DNA of 64,000 bases. It comes from Lichenicola sp964247725 (GTDB lineage: Bacteria > Pseudomonadota > Alphaproteobacteria > Acetobacterales > Acetobacteraceae). A program made the translations under genes and the position numbers. Location of the stretch: assembly GCA_964247725.1 (NCBI GenBank), contig CAXTVM010000003.1, forward strand, positions 1 through 64,000. The letters run 5' to 3'. The notes under the pieces were generated by a model. The model worked only from the letters and a program-made list of their open reading frames with translations, searched no databases and was not told the origin of the DNA. This document shows positions 26,646 through 35,264 of the stretch, piece by piece (the stretch's first letter is position 1; each line of letters starts with the position of its first letter).

Positions 26646-26805
26646 GCTTAACGGACGCAGATTGGTGTCGGCTTTTAAAAGATCGTTTTAGAGCCCGACG
26701 GTATCATACGCATGTAGATAGATGCCTAAGCAGGGTCCGGCTTTCAGGGCGGCGATTGCCAAGATCAATATAGTCGTAATCGTAGATGAATTTTATGACG
26801 AGCGC

Positions 26806-27893
26806 TAGAGCATGATCGCCTCTGAGTGACTTGGGGGATACCGGTGCGGCGTGAATTCTGATCCGGTTGCCTGACTGGCATGGAGGTCAGACGATGACAT
26901 GTCCCTACTCGATGGCTTTGCGCGAGCGTGTGGTTGCTGCGGTTGATGGTGGTCAATCGCGGCGTTCGGTGGCGCGGCTGTTCCATCTGGGCGAGGCGAC
27001 GGTGATCCGGTGGGCCAAGCGGCACATCACCACCGGCAGCGTTGCGGCCAAGGCGATGGGCGGCACACGCCATGATGTGCTGGGGGCTGAACGTGCCTGG
27101 CTGCGCAGCTGAACGTGCCTGGCTGCGCACACGCATGGCGGCGGTTCCGGACCTGACCGTGCGCGCCCTGCGTGCCGAGCTGCTGGCCGAGCGCGGCCTG
27201 CGGGTCAGCTACGACGCCGTCTGGCGCTTCCTGCGCGCTGAAAGGCTCACCTTCAAAGAAAGCCTGCGGGCCGCCGAGCAGGATCGTCCGGACGTAGCCC
27301 GCAAGCACGCACTCTGGAAGCGCCATCAGGGGCGGATTGATCCATTCCGCCTGGTCTTCGCCGACGGTTGAGCTTCGAAGGAGATCGACGGGGCGAAGAC
27401 CAACATGACACGCACCCACGGCCGCGCCCCACCCGACCAGCGCCTGGTCGCCGCCGTGCCGCACGGCCGCTGGACGACGCTGACCTTCATGGCCGGCCTG
27501 CGCCATGACGGCATCGTCGCACCCTTCGTCTGGGATGGGCCGATCAACGGCGGGTCATTCCTCGCCTGGGTCCGCCACGCGCTGGTGTCCACGCTGCGGC
27601 CCGGAGACATCGTGGTGCTGGGCAACCTCGGGAGCCACAAGGGCCAAGCTGTCCGCCGCACCATCCGCAGGGCCGGCGCGCACCTGCTGTTCCTGCCGCC
27701 CTACAGCCCGGACCTGAACCCCATCCAGATGATGTTCGCCAAGTTCAAGACCCTGCTGCGAAAAGCCGATGAACGATCCATCGCCGCCGTCTGGAACCGC
27801 ATCGGATCGCTGCTCGATCACTTCAGCACAGCAGAGTGCGCAAACTACCTGCGTCATGCCAGGTATGGATCAACTTGAGACGGTCATGCTCTA
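26806..27893 (+). mobile_element. IS630 family insertion sequence, defective
   Basis: About 1.09 kb element bounded by TA within CTAG on both sides (26805-26808 and 27891-27894), as expected for IS630/Tc1-type insertion at TA. Left end CTAGAGCATGATCGCCTCT matches the reverse complement of the right end CTAGAGCATGACCGTCTCA at 16 of 19 positions. It carries one disrupted transposase gene. The right CTAG forms the stop codon of the convergent VOC gene. Confidence 0.85.
26894..27878 (+). pseudogene. IS630 transposase, multiply inactivated
   Basis: Reads MTCPYSMALRERVVAAVDGG (helix-turn-helix start), RSVARLFHLGEATVIRW, then breaks at a tandem 22 bp duplication (27087-27108 and 27109-27130), since 22 is not a multiple of three. 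The frame from about 27130 continues DLTVRALRAELLAERGLRVS to FADG and a stop at 27371, where the family has the DET active-site motif; an extra stretch of about 25 bp interrupts it. The last part (27405-27878) has VVLGNLGSHKG where D is expected before N, and NPIQMMFAKFK where the third catalytic residue E is expected. All three DDE residues appear lost, so the copy cannot move by itself. Confidence 0.88.
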
Positions 27894-28694
27894 GCTGGCG
27901 ATCAAGCGATGACCGTCCGGGTCCGCGATCAGGGCGCCGTCCCCCTCGAACACCGTGCGCGTGCAGGCGACGTCGTTTGGGGCGGACGAGCCCGGCCGTA
28001 TCAAGGGGACCTGGTAGGCCAGCAGCTCCAGGTGTGGCGGCGTGTCGGTCGCGGACAGAGCGGTGACGCCGACGATGGCGGCGGGGGCGCCGTCCAGCAT
28101 CTCCTGGGCCGAGCCCTGGTTCAGCGAAGCCGCAACGGGGCGCAGGCCGAGCGAGTCGTAGAAGGCGATGCTGCGCGCCGGGTCAGCGACCACGATCGCC
28201 GAATGGTCGATGCCGATGTAGGGGCCAATTGCTCGGGATTTGCGCCAGGTGTCTGGGGCCTGATCCGCAGGGAAGGACAGGAACTCCAGCGGGTGGCCCT
28301 CGGGATCGCGGAACTTGAAGGCGGTGACGCCTCCGGACGAGGGCGGCAGCCGCACCGGCTCGCCGCCGGTCGTGATCGACGTCCAACCGGGCACGCTGTC
28401 CAGGTGGGCGCGGGCAGCGGCGGGGTCGTCGACAACCAGCGCTAGGTGCTGGAACCAGGCATCGTGGCTGCTGCGGTCCGCGGGATACGGCGCGCCGGGC
28501 TGGTCGAAGCCGACCAGCTCGATCTCCTGCGCGCCCAGCCGCAGCCTGTGGACGGTGGCCGCCCCGGCGACGCCGTAGGCTGCCGCGTCGCGGCGCGCGA
28601 TGCCGGCAGGCTCGAAGCGGAACGCGGCGGCGTAGAAGCCGGCCAGCCGGGCGGGGTCGGCGCTGGTTAGGCTGAAGCGGACGATCGCGGTCAT
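27891..28694 (-). CDS. VOC (glyoxalase/dioxygenase fold) protein, two domains
   Basis: 267 aa with two VOC modules. Module 1 begins IVRFSLTSADPARLAGFYAA and includes WFQHLALVVDDPAAA with His, and FRDPEGHPLEFLSFP with Glu; module 2 begins IGIDHSAIVVADPARSIAFYDSLGL and ends LIADPDGHRLIAS. Such proteins bind a divalent metal and act as lyases, dioxygenases or isomerases; the substrate is unknown. Last gene of a minus-strand operon (doxX, cupin, lactonase, VOC; gaps of 7 bp or less). Its TAG stop is made by the right end CTAG of the IS630 element. Confidence 0.85.
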   Translation of the reverse strand: MTAIVRFSLTSADPARLAGFYAAAFRFEPAGIARRDAAAYGVAGAATVHRLRLGAQEIELVGFDQPGAPYPADRSSHDAWFQHLALVVDDPAAARAHLDSVPGWTSITTGGEPVRLPPSSGGVTAFKFRDPEGHPLEFLSFPADQAPDTWRKSRAIGPYIGIDHSAIVVADPARSIAFYDSLGLRPVAASLNQGSAQEMLDGAPAAIVGVTALSATDTPPHLELLAYQVPLIRPGSSAPNDVACTRTVFEGDGALIADPDGHRLIAS

Positions 28695-28701
28695 GGCGCG
28701 G

Positions 28702-29607
28702 TCATGGCACCTGGGCGCCGCGCCGGTTCAGGAAGATCGAGTACAGCGTGTGCGAGCCACCGATGAACAGGCGCGAGCGATGGCGGTCGCCGAAGGTCAG
28801 GTTCGACACCGCGTAGGGCAGCAGGATCTTGCCGAGCAGCCGGCCGCCCGGATCGATGCAGTGCACGCCGTCTCCGGCGCTGCTCCACAGGCAGCCCTCC
28901 TCGTCGACGCGCAGGCCGTCGCAGTAGCCGGGCTCGACCTTGTGGAAGGTGTCGCCGCCGGACAGCTGCCGGCCGTCGGGCGAGACGTCGAACGCGCGGA
29001 TGCACTGCCTGGGATGCGGACGGCGCTGCTCGCCGGTCTCGGCGATGTAGAGCCGCCGCTCGTCGGGCGAGAAGGCGAGCCCGTTCGGGCCGGCGAAGTC
29101 GGCGGCCACGACGCGGAGGTCTCCGGTGTCGGGGTCGAGCCGATACACCGCCGGCGGCTGCTCGGTCTGCTGCCGGCCGCCCTCATAATCGTTGAGCAGG
29201 CCGTAGAGCGGGTCGGTAAACCAGATCGAGCCGTCCGATTTCACCACCACGTCGTTGGGCGCGTTCAGGCGCCGTCCATCATGGCGGGTGGCGAGCGCGG
29301 TGAGGCTGCCGTCCCACTCGGTGCGATACAGGCAGCGGTCGCGGTGCGAGCAGGTGACAAGCCGGCCCTGGCGGTCGCGGGTCTGGCCGTTGCCGTAGTG
29401 CGACGGTGCGCGCCAGACCGAGACGCCGTCCGCCTCGCTCCAGCGCATGGTGCGGTCGTTGGGCAGGTCCTGGAACAGCAGGCAGTTCCAGTCGGCCATC
29501 CAGACCGGGCCCTCGATCCAGCGGTATCCGTCGGCCAGCCGCTCCAACGGCGCGTTACCGAGCAGGAAGTGCTCGAAGCGTGGATCGCGGATGTCGATGC
29601 CGTCCAT
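28702..29607 (-). CDS. SMP-30/gluconolactonase family lactonase
   Basis: 301 aa six-bladed propeller. Metal and substrate residues appear in ADGYRWIEGPVWM (Glu), RRLNAPNDVVVKSDGSIWFTDP (Asn-Asp), DFAGPNGLAFSPDERRLYIAET (Asn) and GYCDGLRVDEEGCLW (Asp). These lactonases open sugar lactones to aldonic acids. No signal peptide, so cytoplasmic. Seven bases separate it from the cupin gene upstream and seven from the VOC gene downstream. The divergent GMC oxidoreductase could make the lactone, which fits an aldose oxidation pathway; that link is inference. Confidence 0.88.
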   Translation of the reverse strand: MDGIDIRDPRFEHFLLGNAPLERLADGYRWIEGPVWMADWNCLLFQDLPNDRTMRWSEADGVSVWRAPSHYGNGQTRDRQGRLVTCSHRDRCLYRTEWDGSLTALATRHDGRRLNAPNDVVVKSDGSIWFTDPLYGLLNDYEGGRQQTEQPPAVYRLDPDTGDLRVVAADFAGPNGLAFSPDERRLYIAETGEQRRPHPRQCIRAFDVSPDGRQLSGGDTFHKVEPGYCDGLRVDEEGCLWSSAGDGVHCIDPGGRLLGKILLPYAVSNLTFGDRHRSRLFIGGSHTLYSIFLNRRGAQVP

Positions 29608-29614
29608 GGCGGGA

Positions 29615-30064
29615 TCAGCGTAGGCGGCAGGGGCTGTTCACGGTGGGCGGCGTCTCGTACTGCACGATCATCTGGACGCAGGGGATGTCGCCGACGGTGC
29701 CGGAGAGGTGGCCGCGCCGCCCGTCCCGCTCGCGCGTGTCCTGGTCCTCGCCGAAATGGATCTCGCCCGGGCCGAAGGTAAACCGCTGGCCGTCCATCGC
29801 CTCAACGTACCAGGCGCCGGACAGCGGGACCACCCATTGCGGCTTTGGGTTCTCGTGCCAGTCGCCGAACCAGCCCACCGGCAGCATCACGAACAGCACG
29901 CTGAAGGTGCCGCTGGTCTTGGCGTGCTGCCATTGCGGGGCGCTGGTCAGCGCCTTCCACTCGAGCTCGGTCAGGGCGCAGGAGACGAAGCGGCTGACGC
30001 CCTCCGCGTCGACGTAGAGGTGCCGGTACGGGATCTGCGGGCGGGCGGCGGGCGCGTCGGTCAC
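29615..30064 (-). CDS. Cupin-like protein
   Basis: 149 aa. The central part has a cupin profile: HENPKPQWVVPLSGAWYVEA, then DGQRFTFGPGEIHFGED and a glycine/His-containing strand GHLSGTVGDIPCVQMIVQYE. The classic motif 1 histidine pair is only partly present. No membrane segment. Overlaps the doxX stop by four bases, so translational coupling is likely. May protect or bind a sugar-acid intermediate of the operon, but the ligand is unknown. Confidence 0.7.
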   Translation of the reverse strand: MTDAPAARPQIPYRHLYVDAEGVSRFVSCALTELEWKALTSAPQWQHAKTSGTFSVLFVMLPVGWFGDWHENPKPQWVVPLSGAWYVEAMDGQRFTFGPGEIHFGEDQDTRERDGRRGHLSGTVGDIPCVQMIVQYETPPTVNSPCRLR

Positions 30065-30555
30065 GGGTGCAGGCCCTCGCCGGCGACCGGGCCGTAGGCG
30101 GCGGCGGCATAGGGGTGGGTGGAGGAGAGCGGGTCGTGCAGGAAGCTAGACACCGTGAGGCTGCCGGCGGTGATCAGCAGGAAGCCGCCGGCCAGCGAGA
30201 AGTTCTTGAGGAAGTCCCAGAACAGGCCCCGTCCCTTGCTCTCGGTTCCGGCCCAGAAATCGCCGGTGGCCCAGAACTGCTTGAACAGGATCGCCGTCAC
30301 CATGCAGTAGCCGGCCATGACGAAGGCAGCCAGCCGGTCGGCGACGCCGGTCAGGATGCCGATCGGCATCACGATCTCGACCGCGAGCCCGGTCATCAGC
30401 ATGGCCGTGGCAGCTCCCTGCGAGGGTACCGCCTCCCGCGCCTGCGCCACCGCGCCCTTGAAGTTCAGGACCTTGTCCAGCGCGCTGAAGGGAAAGAACA
30501 GCACCACCAGCAGGGTGCGGAACACGATGGCCGTGAGGATGCTGAAGCCTGCCAT
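30061..30555 (-). CDS. DoxX family membrane protein
   Basis: 164 aa with four predicted transmembrane helices: ILTAIVFRTLLVVLFFPFSALD, AMLMTGLAVEIVMPIGILTG, LAAFVMAGYCMVTAILFKQFW and AGGFLLITAGSLTVS. The FPFSALDKVLNF and FKQFWATGDFW blocks are typical of DoxX-like quinone-linked subunits. ATG 30555 is chosen because AGGAG lies about 12 bases upstream and the preceding frame lacks protein character. First gene of the doxX-cupin-lactonase-VOC operon, divergent from the GMC gene with 148 bp between, which must hold both promoters. Confidence 0.82.
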   Translation of the reverse strand: MAGFSILTAIVFRTLLVVLFFPFSALDKVLNFKGAVAQAREAVPSQGAATAMLMTGLAVEIVMPIGILTGVADRLAAFVMAGYCMVTAILFKQFWATGDFWAGTESKGRGLFWDFLKNFSLAGGFLLITAGSLTVSSFLHDPLSSTHPYAAAAYGPVAGEGLHP

Positions 30556-30703
30556 GCCCGTGCGAAGCTCCTGGTGCGCCGTGCGGCCCGTAACTTCGGC
30601 CGCACGTGAAACGCGCCATGCAAGCGCGCGCCAGGCCGGCCGGTTTCCTGGAACGCCGCGATCCCAGGCGCGTTCGCCGGACACTCGAAGGAGCAGCGTT
30701 CGC

Positions 30704-32272
30704 ATGAGCAGCAGCCAGCACTACGACGTCATCATCGTCGGCTCCGGGCCCGGCGGCGGCACCATGGCCTGGCGCCTAGCCCAGACCGGCAAGCGCATCC
30801 TGCTGCTCGAACGCGGCGACTACCTGCGGCGGGGGCCGGAGAACTGGGACACCAAGTCGGTGTTCGTAGACGCCATCTATCAGGCGGAGGAGACCTGGTA
30901 CAGCAGCGACGGCAAGCAGTTCCATCCCGGTCTGCACTACTTCGTTGGCGGCAACAGCAAGGTCTACGGCTCGATCCTGTTCCGGCTGCGGGAGCGGGAC
31001 TTCGACGACATCGTCCACCCCGACGGCATCTCGCCGGCCTGGCCGGTCAAGTACGACGCCTTCGAGCCGTACTACCAGACCGCGGAAGAGCTGTTCCACG
31101 TGCACGGTCAGCGCGGCGAGGACCCGACCGAGCCCTGGAGCACCAAGCCGTACGCCCATCCGCCGGTCAGCCACGAGCCGCGCATCCAACAGCTGTTCGA
31201 CGGGCTGAAGGGGCTCGGTCACCAGCCGTTCCACCTGCCGGTGGGCATCCTGCTCGACGAGAAGGACGGCGTGCCGCGGCCGGACAGCCCGTGCTGCCGC
31301 TGCGCCTCCTTCGACGGCTATCCGTGCGCCACCAACGGCAAGGCCGATGCCCAGATCTCGGTGGTGGATCCGGCGCTCAAGGCGCATCCGAACCTCACCC
31401 TGCTCACCAACGCCTACGTGGAGAGGCTCGTCACCGACGCCGCCGGCCGCAGCGTCACCGGGGTGGAGGTGATCCGCGGCGACGAGCGGCTGACCTTCAC
31501 CGCCGACATCGTCGTCGTCGCCTGCGGCGCGCTGTCCTCGGCGCTGCTGATGTTCCGATCGGCCAACGACGCCCACCCCAACGGGCTCGCCAACGGCTCG
31601 GACCAGGTCGGGCGCAACTACATGCGGCACAACAACTCGACCATCCTGGCTGTCTCCAAGATCCCCAACCCGACCAAGTTCCAGAAGACGCTGGGCCTCA
31701 ACGACTTCTATTTCGGCGCCGACGACTGGGAATATCCGCTGGGGCACATCCAGATGGTCGGCAAGTCGGACGGCGTGCAGATCCACGGCGAGGGGCTGCC
31801 GAGCTTCCTGCAGTGGTTCCCGGAGATGCCGTTCGACTACATCGCCCGGCACTCGATCGACTTCTGGCTGACTGCGGAGGACCTGCCGCTGGCTCGGAAC
31901 CGCATTCACTACAAGGACGGGCGGGTGAATCTCGACCTTACCGAGACCAACATGGAGGGGCTGAAGAGGCTCAAGCACAAGCTGAAGGATCTGTGCGGGC
32001 AGCTCGACATCCATCCGCACCTGTTCGAGCCGTCGCTCTACCTCGGCAAGGACACGCCGATCGGCGGCACCGCGCACCAGGCCGGCACGCTGCGGTTCGG
32101 CACCGACCCGAAGAGCTCGGTGCTGGACGTCGACTGCAAGGCGCACGAGCTCGACAACCTTTACGTCACCGACGCCAGCTTCTTTCCGTCGATCGGCGCG
32201 GTGAACCCGACGCTGACCATCGTTGCCAACGCGCTCAGGGTGGCGGACACGATCGCGGCGCGGCTACTTTGA
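30704..32272 (+). CDS. GMC family FAD-dependent oxidoreductase
   Basis: 522 aa. N-terminal FAD motif DVIIVGSGPGGGTMAWRLA with ERGD following, a GGNSKVYGSILFRLRERDFD block, the substrate-domain SCCRC-type cysteine cluster (DSPCCRCASFDGYPC) and the C-terminal FGTDPKSSVLDVDCKAHELDNLYVTDASFFPSIGAVNPTLTI region with the family Asn. Such enzymes oxidise alcohols, sugars or polyols and pass electrons to quinones or cytochromes; no signal peptide is seen. ATG 30704 follows AAGGAG. The Cys-rich stretch is unusual for GMC proteins and may bind a metal. Probably partner of the divergent lactonase operon. Confidence 0.85.
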   Translation: MSSSQHYDVIIVGSGPGGGTMAWRLAQTGKRILLLERGDYLRRGPENWDTKSVFVDAIYQAEETWYSSDGKQFHPGLHYFVGGNSKVYGSILFRLRERDFDDIVHPDGISPAWPVKYDAFEPYYQTAEELFHVHGQRGEDPTEPWSTKPYAHPPVSHEPRIQQLFDGLKGLGHQPFHLPVGILLDEKDGVPRPDSPCCRCASFDGYPCATNGKADAQISVVDPALKAHPNLTLLTNAYVERLVTDAAGRSVTGVEVIRGDERLTFTADIVVVACGALSSALLMFRSANDAHPNGLANGSDQVGRNYMRHNNSTILAVSKIPNPTKFQKTLGLNDFYFGADDWEYPLGHIQMVGKSDGVQIHGEGLPSFLQWFPEMPFDYIARHSIDFWLTAEDLPLARNRIHYKDGRVNLDLTETNMEGLKRLKHKLKDLCGQLDIHPHLFEPSLYLGKDTPIGGTAHQAGTLRFGTDPKSSVLDVDCKAHELDNLYVTDASFFPSIGAVNPTLTIVANALRVADTIAARLL

Positions 32273-32325
32273 TCTTGCAGAACGCTAACGATGATCGACC
32301 ATGATGAGGCCGCTGATCGACGAGC

Positions 32326-32537
32326 GTCTATACGAAACTCGTCAGATACAGGAATGAGTTGGAAGCGGCGGAGATTGGCAAGCCGGCAAGCGTCTTTGTT
32401 GCTGTTGGTGCATCGGATCATGAGCCGCTTTCGGTCATGCCGCGCATCCTCTATGTTCGCAAGGCGATTCGATATTTTTAGGGACAACCATCTCGAAAGC
32501 TTTCCGAACGCCGTTTCGGGAGCTTCGACATGCTTAG
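32326..32537 (+). pseudogene. Decayed fragment, perhaps of an alpha/beta esterase
   Basis: One frame reads VYTKLVRYRNELEAAEIGKP and SVFVAVGASDHEPLSVMPR before a stop at 32479; another then reads TTISKAFRTPFRELRHA to 32537. This order resembles the C-terminal half of putative esterases (a KPASVFVAVG strand with an acidic residue, then a helix near the C-terminus), lacking the N-terminal nucleophile half. GC is lower than in flanking genes. No start codon or ribosome site. The family guess is weak. Confidence 0.35.
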
Positions 32538-32831
32538 AAGCACTGGATCGTCTACAAGCGGCATCCAGCCTTCGGGCTGGTCGTCAGGACCAATCATCCG
32601 CAGGGATGCGTCCGGCCGACACGCGAGCTGCCGTGCAGGACTTCGTCGCCGACCTGATCATGCGGCAGTGGCGAGAACAGGCCTTGCCCCCGTACAGGTG
32701 GAGCCCGTCCATCGACGTGGGATCATCGACCGCGCCTTGAACGACGGAAGGCAGCGGCGCGTCCGCGGTGGGCCAACCGGACGCACATGCGTCGTCTTGA
32801 CCCCCATGCGGCCGAGTAGCAGGCTCGACCG
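32538..32831. other. Intergenic region without supported gene
   Basis: Open frames exist on both strands but none has a signature or consistent codon bias. It leads to the prolyl oligopeptidase start at 32832. Confidence 0.4.
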
Positions 32832-35030
32832 ATGAGGCTCGCGAGAACTGTCATGAAGGGTGCTGGTGTCGGATCAACAGCATTGCTGGGGATGCTGGTT
32901 ACAACGGCCCCGACACTTGCCATGGTGCCGGACCGGCCGCCGGTAGCGCAGGCAAGGCCGGTCACCGACGACTATTTCGGCACGCGCATCACCGACCCAT
33001 ATCGCTGGATGGAGGGTGAGCCGAAGCCGCAGTTCCCCGACTACCTGCATGCTCAGAACGATTATGCGCGCGCCGTGCTGGGCCGCATCCCCGGCCGCGA
33101 CGCGCTGGCCCGCGAGATCGGGGCGCTCAGCGGCGCCGCCGCCCGGGTGCGCACGGTGCAGCTCGCAGGCGGCCGGCTGTTCTATCTGAAGCGGGATGCC
33201 GGAGCGCAGATCGACCGTCTCTACGTCGCCGACGCGACCGGGCACGAGACGCTGCTGGTCGACCCGTCGTCGCTCGGCACGGCGGGAAAGCACGCCGAGA
33301 TCGACCAGTTCGAGCCCAGCGACGACGGCGCCCTGGTCGCCTACGGCATTTCGATCGGCGGCTCGGAAGACAGCACGCTGCACGTGATCGAGACCGCGAC
33401 CCGCACCGTCCGGCCCGACACCATCGACCGCGCGCAGTTCGCAGCCCTTTCCTGGGCGCCGGACGGCGGGAGCTTCTTCTTCACGCGCCTCCCGGCGGGC
33501 TCGGCGGCGGCGCGGCCGGACCAGCAGTACGCGCACATGCGGGTCTATCGCCATGTGCTGGGCACGGACCCGGCGCGGGACGCGACGGTGCTGGATTCCG
33601 ACCATCTGCCGTTCGCGTTCCAGGCGGCGGCGGCGTTCCCGTCGGTCGCGGTCAATCCCGGCTCGGCCTATGCGCTGGCGGCGCTTTCGGATGGGGTCTC
33701 GCCGGAGGTGACGCTCTATTCGGCGCCGCTCGCCGACCTGCTGGCCGGCCGGCCGGCCTGGCGCCAGGTGGTGGTGCAGTCAGACGGGGTGGTGGGCGTG
33801 GCGGTGCGGGGCGATCGCGTCGACCTGCTCACGCACAAGGACGCGCCGCGGTTCCGCATCGTCGAGACCGGGCTGGCCGCGCCCGACTTCGCCGCCGCGC
33901 GGACGGTGGTGCCGCAGGCGGACGGCGTGCTGACCGGGCTCGCTGCGGCGAAGGACGGGCTCTACTTCGCCAGCCGCGACGGTGCGGTGTTCACGCTGCA
34001 CCGGCTGGCTGCAGAGGCCACGCAGCCGCAGACGATCGCGCTGCCGTTCGCCGGCACCATCAGCCAGGACGGCGGGCTGGTGACCGATCCGGAACGGCCC
34101 GGCGCGCTGGTCAGCCTCGAATCCTGGGTGCGGCCGCATGTCTGGCTGCGCTACGATGCCGCCAGCAACACGCTCGGCGACACAGGCATCCTGCCGCCGT
34201 TCCCGCGCGACCTGTCCGGCTACGAGAGCGTCGAGACCAGCGCCACGGCACCCGACGGCACCAAGGTCCCGCTCTCGATCATCACCCGGAAGGGGATCGC
34301 GCATGACGGGCGGCGGCCAACCTATCTGGTCGGCTACGGGTCCTACGGGATCTCCTACGATCCGGCGTTCTCGCCCACCTTCCTGCCGTGGCTGGACCGG
34401 GGCGGCGTCTACGCGGTGGCGCACGTGCGCGGCGGCGGCGAGCGCGGACAGGCCTGGCACGATGCCGGCAAGATCGCCACCAAGCAGAACACGATCCACG
34501 ACTTCATCGCGGCGGCTGAAACGCTGGTGGCGCAGGGATATACCGACAAGGGGCATCTCGGTGGCGAGGGCACCAGCGCCGGCGGGATCCTGATCGGCGG
34601 CGTCATCACGCAGCGGCCGGACCTGTTCCGCGCAGCCCTGATCCGAGTGGGCGCGACCAACACGCTGCGGGAGCAGTACACCGCGGGCGGCCCGGCCAAC
34701 ATCCCGGAGTTCGGTGACGCCACCCACCGGGACCAATTCCCGGCGATGCTGGCGATGGACGCCTACAACCACGTTCGGAAGAGGGTGGACTATCCGGCCG
34801 TGCTGCTCACCGGCGGCGCCGACGATCCGCGCGTGACGGTGTGGATCCCGGCCAAGATGACGGCGAAGCTGCAGGCGGACACGGCGTCCGGGCGGCCGGT
34901 GCTGTTCCGCGTCGAGTTCGACGCCGGGCATGGCATCGGCTCAACCCGCAGGCAGCGCGACGACGAGACGGCGGACGAGTTCGCCTTCCTGTTGTGGCAG
35001 TTTGGGGAGGCTGGGTTTCAGCCGAAGTGA
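32832..35030 (+). CDS. Prolyl oligopeptidase family serine peptidase (S9A)
   Basis: 732 aa with an N-terminal export signal (STALLGMLVTTAPTLA). The propeller region starts DDYFGTRITDPYRWMEG. The catalytic domain has GGEGTSAGGILIGGV (Ser, GxSxGG), the Asp in LLTGGADDPRVTVWIPAKM and the His in FDAGHGIGSTRRQRDDE, so the triad is complete. RPTYLVGYGSYGISYDPAF and VYAVAHVRGGGERGQAWHDAGK are strong S9A markers. Cleaves after proline in short peptides, probably in the periplasm. ATG 32832 is the first start giving a signal peptide. A dispersed repeat starts at the stop codon. Confidence 0.93.
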   Translation: MRLARTVMKGAGVGSTALLGMLVTTAPTLAMVPDRPPVAQARPVTDDYFGTRITDPYRWMEGEPKPQFPDYLHAQNDYARAVLGRIPGRDALAREIGALSGAAARVRTVQLAGGRLFYLKRDAGAQIDRLYVADATGHETLLVDPSSLGTAGKHAEIDQFEPSDDGALVAYGISIGGSEDSTLHVIETATRTVRPDTIDRAQFAALSWAPDGGSFFFTRLPAGSAAARPDQQYAHMRVYRHVLGTDPARDATVLDSDHLPFAFQAAAAFPSVAVNPGSAYALAALSDGVSPEVTLYSAPLADLLAGRPAWRQVVVQSDGVVGVAVRGDRVDLLTHKDAPRFRIVETGLAAPDFAAARTVVPQADGVLTGLAAAKDGLYFASRDGAVFTLHRLAAEATQPQTIALPFAGTISQDGGLVTDPERPGALVSLESWVRPHVWLRYDAASNTLGDTGILPPFPRDLSGYESVETSATAPDGTKVPLSIITRKGIAHDGRRPTYLVGYGSYGISYDPAFSPTFLPWLDRGGVYAVAHVRGGGERGQAWHDAGKIATKQNTIHDFIAAAETLVAQGYTDKGHLGGEGTSAGGILIGGVITQRPDLFRAALIRVGATNTLREQYTAGGPANIPEFGDATHRDQFPAMLAMDAYNHVRKRVDYPAVLLTGGADDPRVTVWIPAKMTAKLQADTASGRPVLFRVEFDAGHGIGSTRRQRDDETADEFAFLLWQFGEAGFQPK

Positions 35031-35150
35031 AGGCCAGGGGCTCTGCCCCTGGACCCCGCCAGAGGCGGAGCCTCTGAACACCGTTCTATAAGACTTGGAT
35101 TCCAAGGGTCGCCGGCCGCTGGCGGGTCCAGGACAGAAACCTGGCCTTGA
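35028..35150. repeat. Two-hairpin GGCCAGGG dispersed repeat, copy 5
   Basis: Overlaps the TGA of the prolyl oligopeptidase. AAGGCCAGGGGCTCTGCCCCTGG and CAGAGGCGGAGCCTCTG form two hairpins; the inverted right arm GGCGGGTCCAGG-acagaaa-CCTGGCCTTG closes it. It lies just before the TPP riboswitch and may end the upstream transcript. Confidence 0.78.
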
Positions 35151-35180
35151 CTTGCCGTTACACACGGCACAAGCAGGCCG

Positions 35181-35261
35181 CATGACCGGGGTGCCCGTAG
35201 ATGCGGGCTGAGATCAAACCCGTCGAACCTGATCTGGGTCATTCCAGCGAAGGGAGGCATG
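35181..35261 (+). promoter_or_regulatory. TPP (THI-box) riboswitch
   Basis: Matches the thiamine pyrophosphate aptamer: CGGGGTGCCC at 35187-35196, CTGAGA at 35208-35213, AACCCG, ACCTGATCTGG at 35227-35237 and TTCCAGCGAAGGGA at 35242-35255. CATG-A-CC (35181-35187) pairs with GGCATG (35256-35261) as the closing stem, which places part of the GGGAGG ribosome site in P1. A further GCCGCAT (35177-35183) can pair with ATGCGGC (35265-35271), which holds the start codon. This suggests control of translation initiation when TPP is bound. No terminator is visible. Confidence 0.92.
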
Positions 35262-35264
35262 TCG

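Noticed and set aside
30603..30612. CACGTGAAAC resembling a parS half-site
   Set aside because: Only the right half matches; the left half (CGGCCG) does not, so there is no palindrome.
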